Shown in pieces: positions 26,553-34,626 of a stretch of DNA of 64,000 nucleotides. Position 1 is the first letter of the stretch; each line of letters begins with the position of its first letter. A program made the position numbers and the translations under genes. The notes beneath the pieces were generated by a model. The model was given only the letters and a program-made list of their open reading frames with translations. It was not told the DNA's origin and ran no database searches. The DNA is from Nocardia neocaledoniensis (GTDB lineage Bacteria > Actinomycetota > Actinomycetes > Mycobacteriales > Mycobacteriaceae), in contig NZ_QGTL01000014.1 in NCBI RefSeq assembly GCF_003182135.1, forward strand, positions 62,001-126,000, read 5' to 3'.

Positions 26553-26972
26553 ATGGTCGTGGTGCGGATGTGGCGGCGATTGTTCGGCGGGCACGCCGAG
26601 TCACTGGACCCGGAGCGCGCCGATCTCGTCGTGGTCGCGGCGAGTTTCGACGACGCCGAGGCGTGTTCGACCGCGCTGGACCGCGCGACCGAGCTGGATC
26701 GGGAGGCCGAGGCGGTGCTGCGCCACCATCTGCGCCTGCCGCCCGAGCGGATCGAGGCGGCGTGCGAGATCGCCGGATACGACGGCTACCGCCGGGCCGA
26801 ACCCGCTGAGCACAGCGAGGGCGAGCTGGTGCCGGTCGTCCTGCAGCGGGTGCAGCTGCTCGATCCGCTGTCGTGTTCGCAGGAACGCTCGCGGATGGCG
26901 GGGCTGGCCCAGCGCCACGACGGCGTCGCCGACGGCTGGGATGCGCTGCAACCGCCGCGCGGCGCCGCCTAG
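26553..26972 (+). CDS. Conserved hypothetical protein between ctaE and trpD
   Basis: I do not recognise a family. The 139-residue, acidic, Glu/Ala-rich protein has no signal peptide or membrane segment. It contains FDDAEACSTALDRATELDREAEAVLRHHL (helical, near residues 32-60; quoted here in part as ALDRATELDREAEAVL) and PERIEAACEIAGYDGYRR near 64-81, which reads like a small helical or ACT-like fold. AAGGAGG ends 5 nt before the ATG, the best Shine-Dalgarno match in the area. It is divergent from ctaE and 93 bp before trpD. The codon pattern is normal for the genome. Confidence 0.7.
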   Translation: MVVVRMWRRLFGGHAESLDPERADLVVVAASFDDAEACSTALDRATELDREAEAVLRHHLRLPPERIEAACEIAGYDGYRRAEPAEHSEGELVPVVLQRVQLLDPLSCSQERSRMAGLAQRHDGVADGWDALQPPRGAA

Positions 26973-27065
26973 ACTTGCTCCGCAGCGCAATACGGTTGCG
27001 CGATACAGGCGCGCGCGAGCAGAGTTCGCGCAGGCGTTGTCGGTCGAACGAAAGATGCGGAGCAG

Positions 27066-28127
27066 ATGAGCGTGCGCAGCTGGCCCCAGGTGCTCGGAAC
27101 CCTCGCCGACGGCGGTGACCTGGCCGCGGACGACACGACCTGGGTCATCGACGAGATCTTCACCGACAACGCCACCGCCGCCCAGATCGCGGCGTTCGGG
27201 GTGGCCATGAAGATCAAGGGCCCCACCCCCACCGAACTCGCGGGCATGGTCGCGGGCATGCTCGGGCACGCCCGCCTGGTGCACGTCGACGGCGACGCGG
27301 TCGACATCGTCGGCACCGGCGGCGACCGGTCCGGGTCGGTGAACATCTCCACCATGTCCTCGGTGGTGGTCGCCGCGGCCGGGGTGCCGGTGGTCAAGCA
27401 CGGCAATCGCGCCGCCTCGTCCAAGGCGGGCGGCGCCGACGTGCTGGAGGCCCTCGGCGTGAAGCTGGCGCTCGGGCCGGAGTCGGTGGCGCGCTCGGTG
27501 CGCGAGGCCGGGATCGGCTTCTGTTTCGCGCCGCTGTTCCACTCGGGACTGCGTTTCGCCGGGCCGGCGCGCAAGGAGATCGGCATCCCGACCGTGTTCA
27601 ATGTGCTGGGGCCGCTCACCAACCCGGCGCAGCCGCGCGCGGGCCTGATCGGCTGCGCGTTCGCCGATCTGGCCCCCGTGATCGCGGGCGTCTTCGCGGA
27701 ACGCGGCGCGAGCGCGCTGGTGGTGCGCGGCCGCGACGGGCTCGACGAGATCACCACCTCCGACCTCACCGACGTGTGGGTGGTCAGCGGCGGGCGGATC
27801 CGGCAGACCGTGCTCGATCCGACCGAGCTGGGTATCCCCCGCGTGGATCTGGACGCGCTGCGCGGCGGGGACGCGACGGTCAACGCCCGCATCGCGCGCG
27901 AGGTCTTCGGCGGGACGCCGGGGCCGGTGCGTGACGCGACCCTGCTGAACTCGGCCGCCGCGATCGTCGCCTACGACCTGTCGCGCGGCGTGGGCGACGC
28001 CGACCTCGATCTGAACGCCGCGCTGACGGCCGGGCTGGAGCGCGCCGCGGCCGCCGTGGACAGCGGCGCGGCGGCGAAACTGCTCGACTCCTGGGCCCGG
28101 CTCACCGGCACGCTCGACGAGAGCTGA
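27066..28127 (+). CDS. trpD: Anthranilate phosphoribosyltransferase
   Basis: TrpD joins anthranilate to phosphoribosyl pyrophosphate, the second step of tryptophan synthesis. The 353-residue protein has the PRPP-binding GTGGDRSGSVNIST (near residues 80-93) and KHGNRAASSKAGGADVLE near 112-129, plus the NVLGPLTNPAQPR segment near 180. The N terminus RSWPQVLGTLADGGDL is usual, and a short GGAG lies before the ATG. As in mycobacteria it is adjacent to ctaE and apart from the other trp genes, but here trpF is only 290 bp downstream on the opposite strand. A hairpin separates it from the AsnC-type gene. Confidence 0.96.
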   Translation: MSVRSWPQVLGTLADGGDLAADDTTWVIDEIFTDNATAAQIAAFGVAMKIKGPTPTELAGMVAGMLGHARLVHVDGDAVDIVGTGGDRSGSVNISTMSSVVVAAAGVPVVKHGNRAASSKAGGADVLEALGVKLALGPESVARSVREAGIGFCFAPLFHSGLRFAGPARKEIGIPTVFNVLGPLTNPAQPRAGLIGCAFADLAPVIAGVFAERGASALVVRGRDGLDEITTSDLTDVWVVSGGRIRQTVLDPTELGIPRVDLDALRGGDATVNARIAREVFGGTPGPVRDATLLNSAAAIVAYDLSRGVGDADLDLNAALTAGLERAAAAVDSGAAAKLLDSWARLTGTLDES

Positions 28128-28144
28128 GCGAAAGGCTCACTCTC
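28119..28144. terminator. Hairpin between trpD and the AsnC-type gene
   Basis: A stem of about ten pairs with one bulged C and a five-base loop overlaps the trpD stop and the end of the opposing gene, so it probably serves both. Confidence 0.5.
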
Positions 28145-28412
28145 CCAGGGAGAATCCGGCCTCCACATCCGCGCTCGAGTACGACTTGAACGCGATGTGG
28201 GTGGTCGTGCGGACCACGCCGTCGACCTTGTCGATGCCGCTGGTCACCACCTCGGCGATGCGCTCGTGGTCGCGCACCCGCACGATCGCGATCAGATCGA
28301 CGTCACCGGCGCAGGAGTACACCTCGGCGACTCCTGCGGTGTCGGCGAGCGCCTGCGCGGTCTCGGGGATACGAGAGTTCTCGGCCTGGATCAGCACGAT
28401 CGCGGTAATCAT
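28137..28412 (-). CDS. Stand-alone Lrp/AsnC ligand-binding (RAM) domain protein
   Basis: The 91-residue protein is an Lrp/AsnC effector-binding domain without the helix-turn-helix. Family features are AIVLIQAE, the VAEVYSCAGDVDLIAIVRV strand-loop-strand (near residues 27-45) and a C-terminal VRTTTHIAFKSYS. Such stand-alone RAM proteins form rings and bind amino acids or modulate full-length Lrp proteins. It starts 4 nt after the trpF stop and also has its own TAGGCT box 6 nt upstream. Its place beside trpF and trpD suggests amino-acid-linked control; that is inference. Confidence 0.85.
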   Translation of the reverse strand: MITAIVLIQAENSRIPETAQALADTAGVAEVYSCAGDVDLIAIVRVRDHERIAEVVTSGIDKVDGVVRTTTHIAFKSYSSADVEAGFSLGE

Positions 28413-28416
28413 GGGA

Positions 28417-28968
28417 TCAGCCTAGAACTTCGGGCCGCTCGGTGGCCGCTTTGAAGCGTCGCATCAGCTCGCGGCTCTTCACGCCGGGCGCCGATTCCAC
28501 CGAACTGGACACGTCGACGCCGAAGGGCCGGTGCCGCGCGATGGTGGCGGCCACATTGTCGGCGTCGAGCCCGCCCGCCAGCACGACCTTGCCGGGCAGG
28601 GCGCGGACCCAGTCGGGGAACTCCTCGAAGATCCCGGAGCCCGCGCTGGCGTCGTAGAAGAAGTACTCGCTCGTCTGCCCCGGTTCGGGCGGGGTCGACG
28701 AGCAGAACGCGAGGTTCGGCCGGTCGCTCCACTCGTAGAGCTGGACGACATCGAACGCGTCGGCCACCTCGGCCACCTCGTCGGCGGTCAGCGCGACCAC
28801 GAAGGTGGTGATGCGGCCGCGCGCGTGGTCGGCCAGTGCGCGCGCCTGTTCGGGGGTGCGGTAGCGCTTGCTCTTGGGCGTGACCATGACGCCGATCGCG
28901 GAGTAGCCGAGCTCGACGGCCCAGTCGATCTGCTCCGTGGTGGTCAGCCCACACACCTTCACGAACAT
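28417..28968 (-). CDS. trpF: Phosphoribosylanthranilate isomerase
   Basis: TrpF isomerises N-(5-phosphoribosyl)anthranilate in tryptophan synthesis. The 183-residue beta/alpha barrel has the catalytic cysteine in KVCGLTT (Cys6) and the catalytic aspartate in FFYDASAGSG near 112. VVLAGGLDADNV and the phosphate-binding FGVDVSSSVESAPGVKS complete the pattern. It is about 20 residues shorter than the usual 200-residue enzymes. The start is ATG 28968; upstream in-frame codons are not conserved. Many actinobacteria lack trpF and use bifunctional PriA, so a dedicated gene is of interest. It is co-oriented with the AsnC-type gene. Confidence 0.86.
   Translation of the reverse strand: MFVKVCGLTTTEQIDWAVELGYSAIGVMVTPKSKRYRTPEQARALADHARGRITTFVVALTADEVAEVADAFDVVQLYEWSDRPNLAFCSSTPPEPGQTSEYFFYDASAGSGIFEEFPDWVRALPGKVVLAGGLDADNVAATIARHRPFGVDVSSSVESAPGVKSRELMRRFKAATERPEVLG
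28419..28424 (-). promoter_or_regulatory. Possible leaderless -10 box of the AsnC-type gene
   Basis: TAGGCT on the minus strand ends 6 nt before the ATG at 28412 and overlaps the trpF stop codon region, so the gene may be transcribed both alone and with trpF. Confidence 0.35.
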
Positions 28969-29115
28969 CCGCGTCCTCACCCTTTCGCCCGCTGCCACCG
29001 CGCGTGACACCGGTTCCATGATCCCGGACCGGACGCGCGGCAGGCTGGGCAGGTTCACCCGCGGACGACCGAGGTCGTGCGCGGGCACTCGGCAGCCCGG
29101 TCGAGCCGCTCGCGC

Positions 29116-31179
29116 TCAGCGTTCGGACAGGTACTGCTCGGCGGCGGACGGAGTGGTCGCGGCGGCGCGAGCCAGCTGCGCCCAGCCGATCCAGCGGGCG
29201 GCGCCGTGCAGCGGCTCGCGGTAGCCCTCGCTGGTGCGGACGATGCGGGCGCCCGGTTTGGCGAGCCAGCGAGCGATGACGCCCACTTCCTCGGGTGGGG
29301 CGCCGCGCAGGGGTGGCACGGCGTCCTCGGGCGGCGGAGCGAGGGCGAACAGGGCATCGTCGGCGTACGGGGCCGGCACCGGCGGGTCGGTGACCACAGC
29401 AGCGACCGGCACACGGGGCCCAGCCGACGTCGCGTCCGCGCGATCAGCTTCGGCCGGAGCGCGAGGCAGGGGCTCCCGCTCAGTCGCCACGCGATGGGGA
29501 GACCCGACCGTTCCCCCTTCGAACAGGGCACTCCCCGTACGATCACCGTCACTCTCGGCGTCACCCAGGTCCGGGATGACCGTCTCCGCGGCGGCGACGA
29601 GCTGGTCGACCACGGCCATGGGTGGGGTGCCGCGGCGGGCGACGCCCGCGGCGGCGAGGCGGCCGTAGCGGATGATCGAGAACTCCCAGCCGCCCGCGCC
29701 GTCGGGCAGGGCGACGATCAGTTCGGCGATGCGGGCCAGGGCGCTGAGGCGCTGGGTGCGGTGCAGCATGGTGACCACGGTGGCGGTCCGGTCGCGCAGG
29801 CGCGCGGCCGCTTCGAAATGCTCGGCGGCGGAATGGGTTTCGATGCGGTCGAGCATGGCGCGCAGCAGCGTGTCGGCGCGGCCGGTGAACAGGTCGCGGA
29901 CCGCTCGCACGGCCGGGGCGTAGGCGACGGCGTCGAGGTCGCCGTCGGGGCGGGCGGCGGGACAGCCGCCGACGATCGCGGGCGGGCAGGTGTGGCGGGC
30001 CGCGCGGGTCAGCCGGGTGGCACAGGTGCGCAGTCCGGCGAACTCCGCGACGGTGGCGCCCACATCGACCGCGTCGGCACGGGAACCGAAGGGCCCCAAG
30101 GCCGTTCGGGTCGGGGTCCGCACCGCGACCAGCCGCGGGAACGGCTCGTCGCTGAGCGTGAGCCACCAGCCCCGGCGCGGGAACTTCGAGCGGCGGTTGT
30201 ACGGCGGCGCGTGCGCGGCGAGCAAGCGCAGCTCGCGCACCCCGGCCTCGAGGCCGTGCGCGCACACCACGTGGTCGACCCGAAGCGCCAGCGCCACCAT
30301 CTCTTTCATCCGGCCGCGGGTCTCCGAGCCGGTGAAGTAGGTGCGCACGCGGCGGCGCAGATTCACCGCGGTCCCTATATAGAGGACTTCGTCGGACGGT
30401 CCGCGGAACAGGTACACGCCCGGCGCGGTCGGCAGATCGCCGGCGAAGGCGCGTTTGGCGCGCTGGGTTCCGGTGACGTTCGGCAGATAGTCGAGCAGCT
30501 CGGTGAGGCTGTGCACGCCCTGGTTGCCCACGCGGGCGATCAGCGCGTGCAGCACGTCGACGGTGGCGCGGGCGTCGTCGAGCGCGCGGTGGGTGGGCGT
30601 GGTCGACGCGCCGAGCACCCTGGCCAGCACGCCGAGCCGCGCCGAGGGCGCCTCGTCCCTGGTGAGCACCCGGCGTGCCAGCTTCACCGTGCACAGCACC
30701 TGCGGATTCGGCCAGGCGATGTCCTGACGGGCGGCGGCGGCCTTGAGGAAGGCCGTGTCGAAGCGCGCGTTGTGCGCCACCAGGACCGCGCCCGCCGCGA
30801 ATTCGAGGAAGCCGGGCAGCACCGCTTCGATCCGCGGCGCCTCGTACACCATGGCCGTGGTGATCCCGGTGACGTGCACGATCGCGGGCGGGATGGCGCG
30901 GCCCGGATTCACCAGGGTCGCGAACTCCCCCAGCACCTCTCCCCCGCGCACCTTCACCGCGCCGATCTCGGTGATCGCGTCGCCGTCGGGGCTGGTGCCC
31001 GTCGTCTCGAGGTCGACCACGACGAACGTGGTGTCGTACAACGGCGTATCGAGCTCGTCGAACGCCAGCTGACGCACGGCGACCGGCTGCGGAACGGGAT
31101 CGGGCACGGCGTGCAGCGTAGGGCGGGGGTCCGACACGATCCGCCGATCCGGCACCCCCTCCGCCGCAACGGGGTTCAC
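29116..31179 (-). CDS. DEDDh exonuclease - GIY-YIG (UvrC/Cho-like) fusion nuclease
   Basis: This 687-residue protein joins a DnaQ-like 3'-5' exonuclease to a UvrC-type nuclease, as in Rv2191. The exonuclease has FVVVDLETTG (Asp, Glu; near residues 52-61), LVAHNARFD near 133 and HRALDDARAT near 197. The GIY-YIG part has APGVYLFRG and VLYIGTAVNLRRRV near 252-285, and a UVR-like helix pair near 430-470 (IETHSAAEHFEAAARLRDR). The UvrC C-terminal RNase H-like domain is absent, as in E. coli Cho. A Pro/Ala-rich linker (near 545-610) precedes a small C-terminal domain. The start is GTG 31179, with several later GTG codons possible. Expected role: removal of damaged DNA. Confidence 0.9.
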   Translation of the reverse strand: MNPVAAEGVPDRRIVSDPRPTLHAVPDPVPQPVAVRQLAFDELDTPLYDTTFVVVDLETTGTSPDGDAITEIGAVKVRGGEVLGEFATLVNPGRAIPPAIVHVTGITTAMVYEAPRIEAVLPGFLEFAAGAVLVAHNARFDTAFLKAAAARQDIAWPNPQVLCTVKLARRVLTRDEAPSARLGVLARVLGASTTPTHRALDDARATVDVLHALIARVGNQGVHSLTELLDYLPNVTGTQRAKRAFAGDLPTAPGVYLFRGPSDEVLYIGTAVNLRRRVRTYFTGSETRGRMKEMVALALRVDHVVCAHGLEAGVRELRLLAAHAPPYNRRSKFPRRGWWLTLSDEPFPRLVAVRTPTRTALGPFGSRADAVDVGATVAEFAGLRTCATRLTRAARHTCPPAIVGGCPAARPDGDLDAVAYAPAVRAVRDLFTGRADTLLRAMLDRIETHSAAEHFEAAARLRDRTATVVTMLHRTQRLSALARIAELIVALPDGAGGWEFSIIRYGRLAAAGVARRGTPPMAVVDQLVAAAETVIPDLGDAESDGDRTGSALFEGGTVGSPHRVATEREPLPRAPAEADRADATSAGPRVPVAAVVTDPPVPAPYADDALFALAPPPEDAVPPLRGAPPEEVGVIARWLAKPGARIVRTSEGYREPLHGAARWIGWAQLARAAATTPSAAEQYLSER

Positions 31180-31763
31180 CCGCCCGCAAACCTCAGATCC
31201 CGGCCAGCGGGACCGATCGCGACATCCTCGCCCGCGACAATTCGCCGCGAGACTTTCGTTCCGGTGCGAGCGAAATGACCCCGAACATCAGGCATTGAGA
31301 CCGGGCTCACAGTTTGGACCAAGATCGTATGACTAAGCGGATTTCCATCGGGTAAGACGTATTGCCGGTTATGGCAGCGCCGGAGCGGCGGCGCGCCGCC
31401 CGCGCGGCTCGCCGGTCGACACGCCGTGATCCACCCCGACGCACTGACCCGACCTGCGCATTCGCCGGAAGAGACCGGCCGCATCGGACGATAGCGACGC
31501 GCCGGACGTCAGCCGAAAATGGCGCCGAGACGACCTGGCGTTATCGTTTCGTGATTGGGTGTGACGCAGCTCGCAGGCAATGTTCGGCCGATCGGCCCGA
31601 ATCGCTTCCCGGACCGATGTCCGACTTTACAAACCACCGTGATGTCTTCGTAACCTTTTCGAGACCTCACGGAGTCCCGTAGACCGGCCAACGGTTCGGC
31701 GGGATGAAGCCCGCCGCGTCATACGGACCCGGCGTCGTGGGGCAGATTGGAAGTACCCGCATC
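31180..31763 (+). promoter_or_regulatory. 584-bp intergenic region before the secreted NlpC/P60 gene
   Basis: This is the longest gap in the window and is lower in GC in several stretches (for example CGTTATCGTTTCGTGATT near 31538-31555 and CGTAACCTTTTCGAGACC near 31649-31666) than nearby coding DNA. An inverted repeat TTTCG...CGAAA occurs at about 31255-31275. A 106-codon frame at 31362-31682 has Arg-rich, non-conserved content and is not convincing. I could not recognise a known riboswitch. It may hold a long 5' leader and control sites for a wall hydrolase. Confidence 0.45.
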
Positions 31764-32333
31764 ATGGCGACCAACACCGTCAAGCGTCAGGCGCAGCGAG
31801 CCGTTGCCGCCGGAGCCGTCGGCGCTGCCACCATCGGCGCGTTCCTCCTGCCGGCCGCTCCCGCGTCGGCGACGCCGGTCACCGTCCCCGGCATCGGCAC
31901 CTTCGAGGTGCCCAACGAGATCCCGATCCCGCAGGGCATCCCCGGCATCGAGACCCCGGGCGCCCCGCAGGTGTTCACCGCGCCGCGCGCCACCGCCGCC
32001 GACATCGCGCTCGACGCCGCGCTGAGCAAGGTCGGCTCCCCCTACGTCTACGGCGCCGCGGGCCCGGACGCCTTCGACTGCTCGGGTCTGGTCCAGTGGG
32101 CCTACCGCCAGGCGGGCATGGAGCTGCCGCGCACCAGCGGCGCCCAGCTCGGCGCGGGCACCCCGGTCGCGTTCGAGGATCTGCGCCCCGGCGACCTGGT
32201 GTCGTTCTACGGCGGCGGCCACTCCGGCCTCTACGCGGGCGACGGCAACGTCGTGCACGCGGCCACCTCGGGCAGCCCGGTGCACGTCGCGCCGGTCTCC
32301 TCGATGCCGTTCGCGGGCGCGCGCCGCTTCTGA
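31764..32333 (+). CDS. Secreted NlpC/P60 peptidoglycan hydrolase (short form)
   Basis: The protein should be exported and cut peptide stems of peptidoglycan. The 189-residue precursor has a signal peptide (KRQAQRAVAAGAVGAATIGAF with PAAPASATP cleavage region, near residues 7-35). After a short linker comes a C-terminal NlpC/P60 domain with catalytic Cys in DAFDCSGLVQW (near 100), His in GGGHSGLYAG (near 153) and a third polar residue in VVHAATSG. The start ATG 31764 is preceded by TTGGAAG. A frame extends to 31704 but without a better signal. It resembles RipD-type short proteins. It is followed by a second NlpC/P60 gene, so the two may act on the same bonds. Confidence 0.9.
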   Translation: MATNTVKRQAQRAVAAGAVGAATIGAFLLPAAPASATPVTVPGIGTFEVPNEIPIPQGIPGIETPGAPQVFTAPRATAADIALDAALSKVGSPYVYGAAGPDAFDCSGLVQWAYRQAGMELPRTSGAQLGAGTPVAFEDLRPGDLVSFYGGGHSGLYAGDGNVVHAATSGSPVHVAPVSSMPFAGARRF

Positions 32334-32339
32334 CGCGGA

Positions 32340-32374
32340 CACGGTGCGTCGTTCGCGGGGAAGGGCGCACCGTG
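32340..32374 (+). terminator. Hairpin after the first NlpC/P60 gene
   Basis: Arms CACGGTGCG (32340-32348) and CGCACCGTG (32366-32374) form a 9-bp perfect stem with a 17-nt loop just after the stop codon. No T run is present. Confidence 0.45.
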
Positions 32375-32508
32375 ACCCCTCCGTGGCCTACTGGACACGG
32401 GCATACACAGTTCCGTAACCTGATCGAGACCTTCTCGGCGGACGCGGGGATCCGGTTCGGGTAAGGCGCTGTATCGGCGGACAACGAGAGAACGGGGCAC
32501 GGCGCACA

Positions 32509-33573
32509 GTGACTGCACACCACCGGAATCCGCGCGTGCCGCGAGGCATCGCCGGAGCCATGTCCGCCGCGATCCTGGTGTGCGCCACCTACGCCGCCGG
32601 TCCCTCGCTCGCCGACCCGGTCGCGCTGCCGACCACCGCCAGTGACGCCATCGCCAGGATGGTCGACCTGTCCAGGCAGGCCGAGGCCCTCAATCAGGCC
32701 TCCCTCACCGCGCAGCAGGATCTCGACGCCAAGCTCGCGGTGCAGCGCGAGGCCGACGACAAACTCGCCGCCAGCACCGCCGTCGCCGATGCCGCCCGCG
32801 CCGAGGTGCGCAAGTTCCAGCCGATGATCGATCGCACCGCGATCGCCACCTACACGGGCGCGCGCACCGATCGCATGTTCGCGGTGCTCTCCAGTGATTC
32901 GCCGCAGCAGCTGCTGGACAAGATGTCGACCCTCGACGTGCTCAGCCAGCAGACGGCCGCGAGCGTGCGCGAGTTCAAGAAGTCCGCCGACGCGGCCACC
33001 GCCGCCGAGACCGCCGCCCGCGCCGCCGCCGACACCGCGCGCACCGCGACCGCGGCCGCCGAGGCCGTGCGCGCCGACGTCGACCGCAAGCGCAACGATC
33101 TCAGCACCGCCACCACCCAGGTCGTCGAGGCGTGGGGCGCGCTCTCGGCCAAGGACAAGTCCACCCTGGCCGGTTCCCCGTTCCCGCCCGGATTCGACCG
33201 CGACTCGCTGCTGCAGGGCCTGGTCCCCGGCAGCGGCACCAGCGCGCTCGCCGCCGCGCTCACCCGCGTCGGCGACCCGTACGTGTGGGGCGCCACCGGG
33301 CCCGATCAGTTCGACTGCTCCGGGCTCGTGCAGTGGGCGTTCAAGCAGGTCGGCAAGGACGTGCCGCGCACCAGTTCGCAGCAGGCGAACTTCGGCACCC
33401 CGGTCGCCAAGGACGATCTGCAGCCCGGCGACGTGGTGCTGTTCTATCCCGAGATCTCGCATGTCGGCATCTACGCCGGCAACGGAATGATGGTGCACGC
33501 CTCCACCTTCGGCGTGCCCGTGGCCGTGGCGCCGATCAACACCACTCCGTACCACTCGGCCCGGCGATACTGA
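32509..33573 (+). CDS. Secreted coiled-coil NlpC/P60 peptidoglycan hydrolase (Rv2190c-like)
   Basis: This 354-residue exported hydrolase has a signal sequence (IAGAMSAAILVCATYAAGPSLADP, near residues 14-37, quoted in part as AAILVCATYAAGPSLADP). A long Ala/Asp/Gln-rich coiled coil follows (near 45-225), then the NlpC/P60 domain with Cys in DQFDCSGLVQW (near 268), His in ISHVGIYAG (near 318) and His in MVHASTFG. The coiled coil is a RipA-type regulatory or FtsEX-interacting arm. GTG 32509 starts the frame. In corynebacteria and mycobacteria a homologue sits next to pimB', and the same is seen here. The anchored metallopeptidase gene follows after 7 nt. Confidence 0.92.
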   Translation: MTAHHRNPRVPRGIAGAMSAAILVCATYAAGPSLADPVALPTTASDAIARMVDLSRQAEALNQASLTAQQDLDAKLAVQREADDKLAASTAVADAARAEVRKFQPMIDRTAIATYTGARTDRMFAVLSSDSPQQLLDKMSTLDVLSQQTAASVREFKKSADAATAAETAARAAADTARTATAAAEAVRADVDRKRNDLSTATTQVVEAWGALSAKDKSTLAGSPFPPGFDRDSLLQGLVPGSGTSALAAALTRVGDPYVWGATGPDQFDCSGLVQWAFKQVGKDVPRTSSQQANFGTPVAKDDLQPGDVVLFYPEISHVGIYAGNGMMVHASTFGVPVAVAPINTTPYHSARRY

Positions 33574-33580
33574 GCCTGCG

Positions 33581-34594
33581 GTGACCGATCCGTCGCGCCG
33601 GACGTCCGGCCTCCGATCCTGGTTCTCGGCCAACGGCCGCCTCGAATTCGTGCTCGCGCTCGCCTCGGTCACCCTGCTGACCGGAGCATGCGTCGCGCTG
33701 ATCCTGGTGCCGCGCAACGCCGGTCCGCTGCAGCTGGCCACCGACGAGGCCGAGGTGCTCGACACCGCCGAGCCCATCGACGATCCCCGCCTCACCCCGG
33801 TGCGCCGCGACGTGCAGCCGTTCGGTCCGATCCTGGTGCGCCGGGTCGCGGCGGGCGGCGGCACCGACGCGCTGCTGGTGGCCCATCCGAGCCATCGCAC
33901 CGATCTGGACGTCCTCGAGCAGCAGCTCGGTCCGGCGATCGCCGACGTGAGCGCCGTTTGGGGCGCGGACTGGAACCGGGCGCCGGTGCTCGTCGTCGCC
34001 GGGACGCCCGCCGAGTTCACCGCGCTGACCAGGACAGCGGGTGCCGCGACCACCCCCGAGGTGGCCGCGGTCTCCCTCACCGGGTCCTACGTCCCCGGCA
34101 CCGCGCCGACCGACCAGCGGATCGTGTTCAACCCCGACGCCCGGCGCCGGGTCGGCGACGAGGGGCTGGCGACCCTGCTGCGGCACGAGCTCACGCACGT
34201 CGCCACCAGGGCCGCGACCGGTGACGGCGCCCCGCTGTGGCTGACGGAGGGCTACGCCGAATACGTGGCCCAGCGCGCGAGCGGCAACACCTTCTCCCAG
34301 ATCGCGCCGACGTTGACGACCCGGCTGCGCGCGGGCGCGCTGCCTGCCGATCTGATCGCGGACGCGGAGTTCGCGGGTCCCGAGGCCGCCGTCGCCTACG
34401 AGTCCGCGTGGAGCGCCTGTGCCTTCCTCGCCGACCGCTACGGCCCCGGCACCCTCACCACGCTGTATCAGCGGCTGGCGACGGGCCCGCAGTCCGCCGC
34501 GGCGCAGGAGGCCGCCTTCTCCGCCGTGCTCGGCGCCTCCCGCGCCGAGTTGCTCGACGGCTGGCGCGCCTGGTTGCGTGGCCGCGCCGTCTGA
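33581..34594 (+). CDS. Membrane-anchored zinc metallopeptidase-like protein
   Basis: The 337-residue protein has one N-terminal transmembrane segment (LEFVLALASVTLLTGACVAL, near residues 21-40) and an extracytoplasmic domain. The zinc motif HELTH (LLRHELTHVATRA, near 202-214) with a downstream glutamate in LTEGYAEYVAQR near 222-233 is the HExxH...E pattern of gluzincin/peptidase MA-like (DUF1570 type) proteins. GTG 33581 lies 7 nt after the upstream hydrolase stop, so the two are probably co-transcribed. A role in processing secreted wall proteins is plausible but not shown. The closest mycobacterial positional counterpart would be Rv2189c; I am not sure they are homologous. Confidence 0.75.
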   Translation: MTDPSRRTSGLRSWFSANGRLEFVLALASVTLLTGACVALILVPRNAGPLQLATDEAEVLDTAEPIDDPRLTPVRRDVQPFGPILVRRVAAGGGTDALLVAHPSHRTDLDVLEQQLGPAIADVSAVWGADWNRAPVLVVAGTPAEFTALTRTAGAATTPEVAAVSLTGSYVPGTAPTDQRIVFNPDARRRVGDEGLATLLRHELTHVATRAATGDGAPLWLTEGYAEYVAQRASGNTFSQIAPTLTTRLRAGALPADLIADAEFAGPEAAVAYESAWSACAFLADRYGPGTLTTLYQRLATGPQSAAAQEAAFSAVLGASRAELLDGWRAWLRGRAV

Positions 34595-34612
34595 CCACTG
34601 CCACCAACCCAT

Positions 34613-34618
34613 TAGGTT
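34613..34618 (+). promoter_or_regulatory. Possible -10 box of pimB'
   Basis: TAGGTT ends 8 nt before the pimB' ATG, and no Shine-Dalgarno sequence is present. Confidence 0.35.
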
Positions 34619-34626
34619 GTTCACTT

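Noticed and set aside
31362..31682. 106-codon open frame in the long intergenic region
   Set aside because: Arg-rich non-conserved product, no ribosome-binding site, and overlap with likely regulatory DNA.
31180..31763. Possible c-di-AMP (ydaO) riboswitch or MtrA box
   Set aside because: I could not find the conserved riboswitch core; a single GTAAC-like site is not enough for MtrA.
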